A stretch of 6,147 bases of DNA from Candidatus Altimarinota bacterium (GTDB taxonomy: Bacteria > Patescibacteriota > Gracilibacteria > JAHISY01): NCBI GenBank assembly GCA_023142645.1, contig JAGLJE010000012.1, forward strand, positions 1 to 6,147, read 5' to 3'. The translations under genes were made by a program, and so were the position numbers. The notes below the pieces were generated by a model. That model was not told where the DNA came from, did no database searches, and was given only the letters and a program-made list of their open reading frames with translations. Below, in pieces: positions 1 to 5,025 of this stretch. How positions within the stretch are numbered: position 1 is the stretch's first letter; every line of letters begins with the position of its first letter.

Positions 1-294
1 ATCGTTGGATTTCAGGCTGAAGGCACGCTTGGTAAAAAATTAGTCGACAAACTTCCCGAGGTGCGGATTTTCGGGCAAATGATTCCACGACGTTGCGAAG
101 TGAAGATTCTCAACGCTTTTTCCGCGCACGCAGATTGTGATGAGCTATTCGAAAATGTGAAAAATTCCCATGCGAAAAAAGTTATCTGTGTCCACGGAGA
201 ACCGAATTCTGTCACTTTTCTTGCGGAGCGAATTCGAAAAGAGCTAAATCTTGAAGCAGTATTTACTGAGGAGAAGAAGACGATTGAGATTTAA
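1..294 (+). CDS. Beta-CASP metallo-beta-lactamase RNase-type protein, 3' end only
   Basis: The last 97 codons of a gene that begins upstream of the window; TAA stop at 292-294. Members of this family (the YSH1/CPSF-like group of the metallo-beta-lactamase fold) are zinc-dependent RNases acting as endonucleases or 5' exonucleases in the cytoplasm. The visible part holds the end of the beta-CASP insert and the RNA-specificity part of the fold: GFQAEGTLG at visible residues 3-11, the SAHAD histidine motif at 41-45 (a metal-binding position in this family), and VHGEP at 64-68, which matches the motif C region. The sequence ends naturally after a short charged tail, so the C-terminus looks intact. 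The catalytic HxHxDH motif would lie upstream and cannot be checked. Family assignment is strong; the exact RNA substrate is unknown. The gene converges on the hypothetical gene at 432-842. Confidence 0.9.
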   Translation: MVGFQAEGTLGKKLVDKLPEVRIFGQMIPRRCEVKILNAFSAHADCDELFENVKNSHAKKVICVHGEPNSVTFLAERIRKELNLEAVFTEEKKTIEI

Positions 295-496
295 AAATGA
301 CAGAGACTCTGATTTTATCGAGCGAAGTAATGGCGGGGGTTCACACGTACACCTTGAATCCTTAACCAAATGGGTCTACCAAATTATAGAAGAAATTTTG
401 GTCGAGACAAAAAAGTATGTGCGTCAAAATTTTACCACTCAGGAGAAAAGTCTACTTGATATTCTGGAATCCCAAGTGAAACCCCATACTGCTTAG
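284..496 (+). CDS. Doubtful small ORF (70 aa) after the beta-CASP gene
   Basis: An open frame with a possible TTG start at 284 overlaps the end of the beta-CASP gene in another frame and stops with TAG at 494-496. GAGGAG at 268-273 lies ten bases before the TTG and is a better Shine-Dalgarno match than most genes here show. The middle reads like a real helical protein (around VYQIIEEILVETKKYV), with no signal peptide, membrane segment or motif that I recognise. Against it: the last 65 bases run antisense to the 3' end of the better supported gene at 432-842, the start is weak, and the N-terminal part is compositionally odd. It could be a real small gene, a decayed remnant, or a chance frame. 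It fills most of the 295-431 gap, where I see no other structure. Confidence 0.25.
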   Translation: MRFKNDRDSDFIERSNGGGSHVHLESLTKWVYQIIEEILVETKKYVRQNFTTQEKSLLDILESQVKPHTA

Positions 497-842
497 CTTT
501 TCTAAACTCATCAGAATTACCGCGTCTAATCTTAAATATTTTGTTAAGAAAAATAATATACGCCACCTCATTATTCTTGTAATCTGCATACCAATATCCA
601 CTATCTCCTTTTCCTACTAGTACTTTGCTTAATTTATTAGCAATTAAATCAGCATTATTAAAATCAACTTCCACAGTATGTAAAGTCCACTGTTCGAGAT
701 GTGGAGTATTATGCTTGTCTGTAACTGGTTCAACTTTCGTACTGACAATTTTCACCTCATCTAAAACACTTTTATCAGTCAAGCTTTCCTCTATGATAAC
801 TCCTGTAAAATTTTGCATAGTAATGTTAAACTCGTTTGTCAC
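432..842 (-). CDS. Hypothetical protein, 136 aa, AT-rich, directly after tRNA-Val
   Basis: A complete ORF with a GTG start at 842-840 and TAA at 434-432. No function is known to me. The protein looks globular and soluble, with no signal peptide or transmembrane helix. Its pattern (an N-terminal FNIT...FTG..IEESL block, a central WTLHTVEVD strand, YWYADYKN near residues 83-90, and the ending SLGIPEYQVDFSPEW) resembles short hypotheticals I associate with candidate phyla radiation genomes; this is recall, not a search. The start follows the tRNA CCA end by only nine bases, so it is probably co-transcribed from the tRNA promoter and released by tRNA 3' processing. No Shine-Dalgarno is visible. 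An ATG at codon 9 (818-816) is the alternative start. A hand count of 481-840 gives about one third G+C, against roughly half in sampled stretches of the nucleotidyltransferase gene, so acquisition from elsewhere is possible. Confidence 0.75.
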   Translation of the reverse strand: MTNEFNITMQNFTGVIIEESLTDKSVLDEVKIVSTKVEPVTDKHNTPHLEQWTLHTVEVDFNNADLIANKLSKVLVGKGDSGYWYADYKNNEVAYIIFLNKIFKIRRGNSDEFRKAKQYGVSLGIPEYQVDFSPEW

Positions 843-851
843 GACAATAAA

Positions 852-928
852 TGGTGGGTGTTGAGGGATTCGAACCCCCGACCCTCTCGGTGTAAACGAG
901 ATGCTCTAACCAACTGAGCTAAACACCC
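852..928 (-). tRNA. trnV: tRNA-Val (anticodon UAC)
   Basis: Read on the minus strand, all cloverleaf parts are present over 77 bases: a 7-bp acceptor stem GGGTGTT/AACACCC, D arm GCTC/GAGC with loop AGTTGGTTA, anticodon stem TCTCG/CGAGA with loop TTTACAC (anticodon TAC), a five-base variable region, and a T arm with loop TTCGAAT whose stem has one G-T pair. Discriminator A is followed by an encoded CCA, so CCA addition is not needed for maturation. It decodes GUA valine codons and, depending on wobble modification, other GUN codons. It has its own promoter upstream (940-968) and is followed after nine bases by the hypothetical gene ending at 432. Confidence 0.97.
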
Positions 929-939
929 GAAGTTCGAGG

Positions 940-968
940 ATTTTAGCAGCGGAAAGGAAAGCTAACAA
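940..968 (-). promoter_or_regulatory. Promoter of tRNA-Val
   Basis: On the minus strand a -35 element TTGTTA (968-963; four of six bases match TTGACA) is followed by exactly 17 bases and a -10 element TAAAAT (945-940). Transcription would begin about 933, a few bases before the mature tRNA 5' end at 928. The promoter lies in the 80-base gap between the nucleotidyltransferase stop and the tRNA. The same TAAAAT hexamer occurs at the two divergent promoters near 1909-1933, which supports it as this organism's -10 form. Confidence 0.7.
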
Positions 969-1008
969 ATCAAACAATTGTCTGCCAATTTTGAGGGAAT
1001 CTACGGCT

Positions 1009-1902
1009 TTATTTCCGCATTACTGATTTTGAATTAACTCGTTTTTTCCACTGCTCAAGGAATTCTTTTCGCTGATCGGTTTCGTGGAATTTCAAAATTT
1101 TCTCCGAAATTATCACGGCATTTTTTCCGCGATTTTTTTGTTTTCGTTGTGCGCGAGTGAGTTGCCAGTTTCGCAAAACTCGCTCTAAAAAATCTCCCAA
1201 CTTTCTGTTTAAAACTCGCTCTAAAAAGGTTTTTTGGCGGATTTTTTTTTGAATTGCGGGAAGTTTGAGATTCGGAAAATATTTTTTGACCCATCCGTTT
1301 GCCGCAAAAAATTCCTCACCCTTCCCGTAAATTGGCACAAGCGTGGCAATCCAAAAAGCGAGGTATGGATCGTCTCGCCCGATTTTGATTTTCTCGAGAT
1401 TGAGCGAATTTTCCGCGAGAAAAAAACTCAAACAAAATCGTCCCGCGATTTTCCGTCCGCTTCTTCGCATTCCAAAAATTTGTGTAAAAAGAGTGAGAAA
1501 AAAGCGAGTGGTAAAAAGCCGGTTTTTCTCCGCGACGACGAGGAGATCGATGTCCGAATTTTTTTCCGGCCAGCCCATCGCGAGGGTGTTGCCGACCGCT
1601 GCGAGCTTCAAAAAAGGGGTGAGGCGAAAAATAAAGCGGTGGCGCAAAGCTTCCATCCATAATTTTTCCGCGCGATGGTGGTGAGCGCAACTTTTCAAAA
1701 TGAGTGCGCTTCGTCCGCGGGGAAAATAAAAACCAAAACTTTTTCCGATGCGCGAATCTTTCGCCAAAACTTTTTTGACATCTTTTTGACTCGCTTTCGC
1801 GCCGAAAAGAAAGCGATGGATTTCCTCCGCGTTCACCGGTTGCCCGAAGATATCGAACCAACAAACCGTTTGCCACGCGCTTTCTGCGAGAGATTTTTTC
1901 AC
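1009..1902 (-). CDS. Winged-helix/nucleotidyltransferase-fold protein, 297 aa
   Basis: GTG start at 1902-1900, TAA stop at 1011-1009. A Pol-beta superfamily nucleotidyltransferase core is shown by GNTLAMGW at residues 104-111 followed by SDIDLLVV at 116-123, the usual hG[S/G]...DhD pattern in which the two aspartates (D117, D119) bind metal. The second residue of the G-S pair is Asn here, which may weaken activity. Residues 1-90 look like a winged-helix region (AWQTVCWFDIFGQPVNAEEI at the start), and the rest is helical and basic. The layout matches a family I associate with candidate phyla radiation bacteria; substrate and role are unknown. The C-terminal half holds a short internal repeat (FLERVL at 226-231 and 238-243). 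No Shine-Dalgarno is present; a TAAAAT element sits six bases before the GTG, suggesting a leaderless transcript. It is divergent from uvrC with a 37-base gap. Confidence 0.85.
   Translation of the reverse strand: MKKSLAESAWQTVCWFDIFGQPVNAEEIHRFLFGAKASQKDVKKVLAKDSRIGKSFGFYFPRGRSALILKSCAHHHRAEKLWMEALRHRFIFRLTPFLKLAAVGNTLAMGWPEKNSDIDLLVVAEKNRLFTTRFFLTLFTQIFGMRRSGRKIAGRFCLSFFLAENSLNLEKIKIGRDDPYLAFWIATLVPIYGKGEEFFAANGWVKKYFPNLKLPAIQKKIRQKTFLERVLNRKLGDFLERVLRNWQLTRAQRKQKNRGKNAVIISEKILKFHETDQRKEFLEQWKKRVNSKSVMRK
1175..1227 (-). repeat. Short direct repeat within the nucleotidyltransferase gene
   Basis: The 17-base word aaaactcgctctaaaaa (plus strand) occurs at 1175-1191 and again at 1211-1227, a period of 36 bases or 12 codons. 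In the protein this gives FLERVL twice, at residues 226-231 and 238-243, within a helical C-terminal region. The intervening and following codons do not match, so it is either an old 36-base tandem duplication or a helix repeat kept by selection. Confidence 0.6.
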
Positions 1903-1908
1903 TGAAAT

Positions 1909-1914
1909 ATTTTA
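1909..1914 (-). promoter_or_regulatory. Putative -10 element, leaderless start of the nucleotidyltransferase gene
   Basis: TAAAAT on the minus strand (1914-1909) is followed by exactly six bases (ATTTCA) and then the GTG start at 1902. With normal -10 spacing the first transcribed base would be at or next to the start codon, so the mRNA would have no 5' leader. No TTGACA-like element lies 16-18 bases upstream, and no Shine-Dalgarno is present. It mirrors the element at 1928-1933. Confidence 0.55.
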
Positions 1915-1927
1915 GGCGAGTTGGCGG

Positions 1928-1933
1928 TAAAAT
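1928..1933 (+). promoter_or_regulatory. Putative -10 element, leaderless start of uvrC
   Basis: TAAAAT on the plus strand is followed by six bases (GCTCTC) and the uvrC GTG at 1940. The spacing places transcription start at the start codon itself. The six bases hold no Shine-Dalgarno. No good -35 hexamer is seen at 16-18 bases upstream, and that position lies over the opposite promoter, so the two divergent promoters may compete for RNA polymerase. Confidence 0.55.
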
Positions 1934-1939
1934 GCTCTC

Positions 1940-4024
1940 GTGAATAAAATTAAGAATCTACTTCGTAAGCTTCCCGTGTCTCCCGGGATTTATCAATTCC
2001 TCGATTCGACGGGGGAAATTCTTTACATTGGGAAGGCGAAAAATCTCAAAAATCGGGTTAAAACTTATTTTCAAAAAAATTCTAAAACTCTTAAAATTGA
2101 GCGACTGCTTGAAAAAGCGGAAGATTTGAAATGGTTGGAGACGAATTCGGAAACGGAGGCGCTCACGCTCGAAGCGAATCTCGTGAAAAAATTTCAGCCG
2201 AAATTCAACGCGCTGCTTCGCGACGACAAACATTTTTTGTATTTCAAAATTACGAACGAGGATTTTCCGCGAATTCTCACTGTTCGTAAGATTGAAAAAG
2301 ACGGCGCGAAATATTTCGGTCCGAAAACCGATTCGAAGGCGGTTCGAAATACAACCAAGCTTATTCAAAAACTTTTCAAAATTAGGATTTGTAATCTCGG
2401 GATTCTCGCCAAAAACGGGGGAGCGGAAGTCGTGAAAAAAACGGTGAAATTTCCCTGCATTTATTCTCATATCAATCTTTGTACCGCACCGTGCATCGGA
2501 AAAGTTTCGAACAAAAATTACGCGAAACAGGTGAGCGAGGCGGTGGATTTTTTGGCGGGGGATACTTCCGGGATTATCCAAAAGCTTCGTAAAAGAATGC
2601 AACAAGCAGCTTCCGAAAAAAAATTCGAACTTGCCTCGCAGTTGCGCGACAAAATTCTCGCAATCGAAAATTCCTCTGCGAAACAACTTGCTTCCACTTC
2701 CGATCTCGCTTCGCGGGATGTGGTGGGAGTGAAGTTATCCCCCCAGATATCTGGGGGGATAACTTCCAAAGCTTATTTCGCGTTGCTGTCAGTTCGAAAC
2801 GGGAAGCTCATTGATTCGAAAAATTTCGTAGTCGCGACGGGTGAGAGCGAATTGCCGGAAATTCTCGCGAGTTTTCTCACGCAATATTTTTCGATTTCCA
2901 CTGATTTTCCCGCGGAAATTTTGCTTCCCGAAAAAATTGAAAATGTTGAAATTTTCGAAAAGTGGCTTACGGAAAAAGCTGGATCGCGAATTAAAATTTT
3001 GTTTCCCAAAAAGGGCGACAAGTCTAATTTGCTTCGTCTCGCGGAGAAAAACGCGGCGGCTTTCGCGGTTCAGTCGAAGGCGAAATTCGAAAATGCGACC
3101 GAAAGAACGATTGGAGCGGCTGCGGAATTGGCGAAGAATCTGAGGATTGAAAAAGAGCTGAAACGAATCGAGGTGTATGATATTTCCCACTTCGCGGGGA
3201 GTGCTACGGTCGGTTCGATGGTTGTTTTCGAGCGTGGTGAACCGAAGAATTTAGATTATCGTCATTTTAAAATTTGCTCGCTTGTGTGCGGAGAAGTTGA
3301 CGACTGTAAAAGTTTGGCGGAAGTTCTCGCGCGGAGGATGGAGTATCTCATTCCTCAAAATTTGGAAATCCAAATTCGAAAAGCCGCGAAAAAACAAATT
3401 TCTGAAATTGAAAAAATTCTAAAAATTAAAATCTCCGGAAAAAAGGAAACATGGTTCGCAGCGCTTGAAAATAAAAAAGTGGTCGGCGGATTTCGGCTGA
3501 TTTTTCATGACAAAAAACACGCTCGAATAAAATCGATTTTTGGTAAAAATCTGGAGGAAATTTTGTTGAAATTTGCGCTCAAAAAAGTTTCAGCAAAACT
3601 TTATTCGACTGAAAATGTCGAGGTTTACGAAAAATTGGGATTTAAAAAAATAAATAAAAATCCGACATTTTTCAAAAAAAATGAGAAAGTTTTTGTTTCC
3701 ACAAGAAATATTTCATCAGGTTCCTCGTTCACGGCGAGACCGAATCTCGTGATTCTCGACGGTGGGAAGGGACAGCTTTCCGCGGTGCTCAAAAAAGTTC
3801 GTTTCCCGAAAAGTGTGGTGGTAATCGCGCTCGCGAAGAAAAATGAAGAAATTTTTCAGCAGACGACGGCGGGAAAATTCAGAAAAATTATTTTGCCGCG
3901 TAACTTACAGGCTCTTTTTCTCGTCCAGCGAATCCGTGACGAAGCGCATCGTTTTGCGAATTCGCTGCGCGAGAAATTGCAAGATCCTGTTTATCGTGCG
4001 AAAAAAGGTAAAATCTCAAAATGA
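1940..4024 (+). CDS. uvrC: UvrC excinuclease subunit, with inserted domain and no HhH tail
   Basis: UvrC makes both incisions flanking a DNA lesion in the UvrABC repair pathway. GTG start, TGA stop, 694 residues against about 600 usual. Domains in order: the GIY-YIG nuclease (GIY 16-18, YIG 29-31, R39, E78) for the 3' cut; four cysteines C151, C173, C181 and C185 matching the family's iron-sulfur positions; a UVR motif for UvrB contact (about 212-245); and the RNase H-like nuclease for the 5' cut, with D414 (DISH), D454/D455, D607 (DGGKGQ) and H670 (RDEAHRF). Two oddities: residues about 473-600 form an extra block between D455 and D607, where E. coli has some 28 residues; and the protein ends 24 residues after H670, so the C-terminal helix-hairpin-helix pair is absent. 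A 36-bp palindrome is read in frame at residues 264-276. The stop overlaps the FemAB start (ATGA), implying coupled translation. Confidence 0.97.
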   Translation: MNKIKNLLRKLPVSPGIYQFLDSTGEILYIGKAKNLKNRVKTYFQKNSKTLKIERLLEKAEDLKWLETNSETEALTLEANLVKKFQPKFNALLRDDKHFLYFKITNEDFPRILTVRKIEKDGAKYFGPKTDSKAVRNTTKLIQKLFKIRICNLGILAKNGGAEVVKKTVKFPCIYSHINLCTAPCIGKVSNKNYAKQVSEAVDFLAGDTSGIIQKLRKRMQQAASEKKFELASQLRDKILAIENSSAKQLASTSDLASRDVVGVKLSPQISGGITSKAYFALLSVRNGKLIDSKNFVVATGESELPEILASFLTQYFSISTDFPAEILLPEKIENVEIFEKWLTEKAGSRIKILFPKKGDKSNLLRLAEKNAAAFAVQSKAKFENATERTIGAAAELAKNLRIEKELKRIEVYDISHFAGSATVGSMVVFERGEPKNLDYRHFKICSLVCGEVDDCKSLAEVLARRMEYLIPQNLEIQIRKAAKKQISEIEKILKIKISGKKETWFAALENKKVVGGFRLIFHDKKHARIKSIFGKNLEEILLKFALKKVSAKLYSTENVEVYEKLGFKKINKNPTFFKKNEKVFVSTRNISSGSSFTARPNLVILDGGKGQLSAVLKKVRFPKSVVVIALAKKNEEIFQQTTAGKFRKIILPRNLQALFLVQRIRDEAHRFANSLREKLQDPVYRAKKGKISK
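2731..2766. repeat. Perfect 36-bp palindrome inside uvrC
   Basis: The half gaagttatccccccagat (2731-2748) is followed directly by its exact reverse complement (2749-2766), with no mismatch and no spacer. It is translated in frame as part of residues 264-276 (around KLSPQISGGITS), between the UVR motif and the RNase H-like domain, where other UvrC proteins have a shorter loop. The mRNA could form a very strong hairpin with six consecutive G-C pairs. Flanking bases do not extend the symmetry. No second copy occurs in the window. Confidence 0.95.
3356..3739 (+). other. Inserted GNAT-like block within the UvrC nuclease domain
   Basis: Codons about 473-600 of uvrC, an in-frame insertion of about 125 residues between the second catalytic acidic cluster (D454/D455) and DGGKGQ (D607). 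The order resembles a GNAT acetyltransferase: a helix (IRKAAKKQISEIEKIL, 479-494), paired strands WFAALENKKVVGGFRLIF (505-522), a strand plus helix (ARIKSIFG...LEEILLKFALKK, 528-549), then VYEKLGFKKI (562-571), typical of the GNAT C-terminal motif B. The acetyl-CoA loop (Q/R-x-x-G-x-G/A) is not recognisable, so enzymatic activity is doubtful. By hand count 3361-3720 is about 31% G+C, whereas 3181-3240 and 3721-3780 are near 55%; the lysine-rich stretch 2041-2100 is also AT-rich, so composition alone does not prove transfer. Confidence 0.7.
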
Positions 4025-5025
4025 AGGTTTTCCAGATTTCCGATTCCGATTCACACGGAATTGAAAAATTTCTTAAAGAGCAGAAGTTTTTACCGATTCA
4101 GCAGACTCCGATTTGGGCTAAATTTCAAAAATCGGTGGGAGTGAATTCGATTCGAATCGGCGTGAAAAATGAAGTGAATGAACTTGTTGTTTTCGTACAA
4201 ATTTTCGTGCGGAAACTTCCGTTCGGTTTCACGAGTTTGCAAATTTCGCGCGCTCCACTTTTACAGGAAACAGGAAATAGGAAGCAGGAAACAGAAATTT
4301 CTGATTTACTAATTTCTGAAATTGAAAAAATTGCGCGGGAGAAAAACGCGGTTTTTGCTCGTTTTGATTTTCAAGAAGATTTGGAAATCAATTCCCCGAA
4401 ATTTCGCGAGGTGGAGGAGGAGAATTTTCCGCTAAACACGCTCGTCCTCGATTTGACGAAATCTGAGGAGGAGATTCTCGCGCAAATGAAGCCGAAGGGG
4501 CGGTACAACATTCGCGTTGCCGTGAAGCATGGAGTGGATGTGCGAGAAATGAACTCGCAGGAAGGGGTGGAAATTTTTTGCAAACTGCTTACGAAAACAA
4601 CGTCGAGGGATGGATTTTCAGCCCATCCGAAAAATTATTATCAAAAATTTATCGAACAACTTGGCGAGCACGCGAGCTTGCTGATTGCGAAAAAAGAGGG
4701 GATCCCACTTGCTGCGGTTCTTCTTACTTTTTCCGGTGATACTGCGACATATTATTTTGGCGCGAGCGATTATAAATATCGGAATTTGATGGCTCCGTAT
4801 CTCCTCCAACTCGAAGCAATCAAAATGGCAAAAACGCGCAGTTGCAAATGCTACGATTTTCTCGGAATTGCTCCCGAAGATTCTCCGCATCATCGGTTGA
4901 CGGGGGTTTCGGATTTCAAAAAAAAGTTTGGTGGAAAAATTATCAAATATCCCAAACCGAGAGAGTTGGTATTGAGATCGCTTTTCTACAAGCTTTTCAA
5001 GTTCGCAAAAAAATTCCGCAGTTAA
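4021..5025 (+). CDS. FemAB-family peptidyltransferase (peptidoglycan bridge formation)
   Basis: A 334-residue protein of the FemA/FemB/MurM family, made of two GNAT-like domains. Members move amino acids from aminoacyl-tRNA to the peptide of peptidoglycan precursors at the inner face of the membrane; some bacterial relatives act on other acceptors, so the substrate here is inferred. Family marks: QQTPIWAKFQ (27-36), MKPKGRYNIRVAVKHGV (156-172, the most typical block), YYFGASDYKYRNLMAPYLL (244-262), CYDFLGIAPED (277-287) and GVSDFKKKFGG (295-305). No coiled-coil arm is evident. ATG start is fixed by the ATGA overlap with uvrC; an AAGG at 4005-4008 is a weak Shine-Dalgarno. Residues 82-91 come from a heptanucleotide tandem repeat (4265-4292). 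The TAA stop overlaps the stop of the convergent mazG-like gene. Confidence 0.9.
   Translation: MKVFQISDSDSHGIEKFLKEQKFLPIQQTPIWAKFQKSVGVNSIRIGVKNEVNELVVFVQIFVRKLPFGFTSLQISRAPLLQETGNRKQETEISDLLISEIEKIAREKNAVFARFDFQEDLEINSPKFREVEEENFPLNTLVLDLTKSEEEILAQMKPKGRYNIRVAVKHGVDVREMNSQEGVEIFCKLLTKTTSRDGFSAHPKNYYQKFIEQLGEHASLLIAKKEGIPLAAVLLTFSGDTATYYFGASDYKYRNLMAPYLLQLEAIKMAKTRSCKCYDFLGIAPEDSPHHRLTGVSDFKKKFGGKIIKYPKPRELVLRSLFYKLFKFAKKFRS
4265..4292 (+). repeat. Heptanucleotide tandem repeat, four copies, in the FemAB gene
   Basis: The units are AGGAAAC, AGGAAAT, AGGAAGC and AGGAAAC, contiguous and followed by AG. They encode QETGNRKQET (residues 82-91), a hydrophilic stretch between the first-domain strand SRAPLL and the helix beginning EISDLL. 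Because seven is not a multiple of three, gain or loss of one unit would shift the frame and truncate the protein; three units restore it. Two units carry a substitution, which lowers the chance of current slippage. Confidence 0.9.
5022..5025. other. Shared stop codons of convergent genes (TTAA)
   Basis: The palindromic TTAA supplies TAA to the FemAB gene on the plus strand (5023-5025) and TAA to the mazG-like gene on the minus strand (5024-5022). No hairpin followed by a T run is visible on either strand here, although the plus strand beyond 5026 is T-rich, so termination may be factor-dependent or the transcripts may overlap. Confidence 0.9.

Noticed and set aside
334..342. CGGGGGTTC matching the T arm of the tRNA in inverted orientation, a possible attachment-site remnant
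   Set aside because: Only nine bases match, in the wrong orientation for a direct repeat, and the surroundings do not continue the similarity.
297..365. A 22-codon ATG frame just after the beta-CASP stop
   Set aside because: Very short, with no Shine-Dalgarno at a suitable distance and no recognisable protein character.
970..1000. Imperfect inverted repeat around CAATTG as a terminator for the nucleotidyltransferase gene
   Set aside because: The stem is short, AT-rich and bulged, with no T run after it.
1055..1905. Several long open frames on both strands overlapping the nucleotidyltransferase gene
   Set aside because: They are shadows of its codon bias, rich in Arg, Ser and Phe, with no family motifs.
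1958..3190. Long minus-strand open frames opposite uvrC
   Set aside because: UvrC is unambiguous on the plus strand; the opposite frames are Phe/Arg-rich artefacts of frequent TTC and CGA-type codons.
4021..4140. Recoding or readthrough at the uvrC TGA that might add a C-terminal domain
   Set aside because: The in-frame continuation has no HhH-like sequence, and the ATGA overlap with FemAB is a normal coupled junction.
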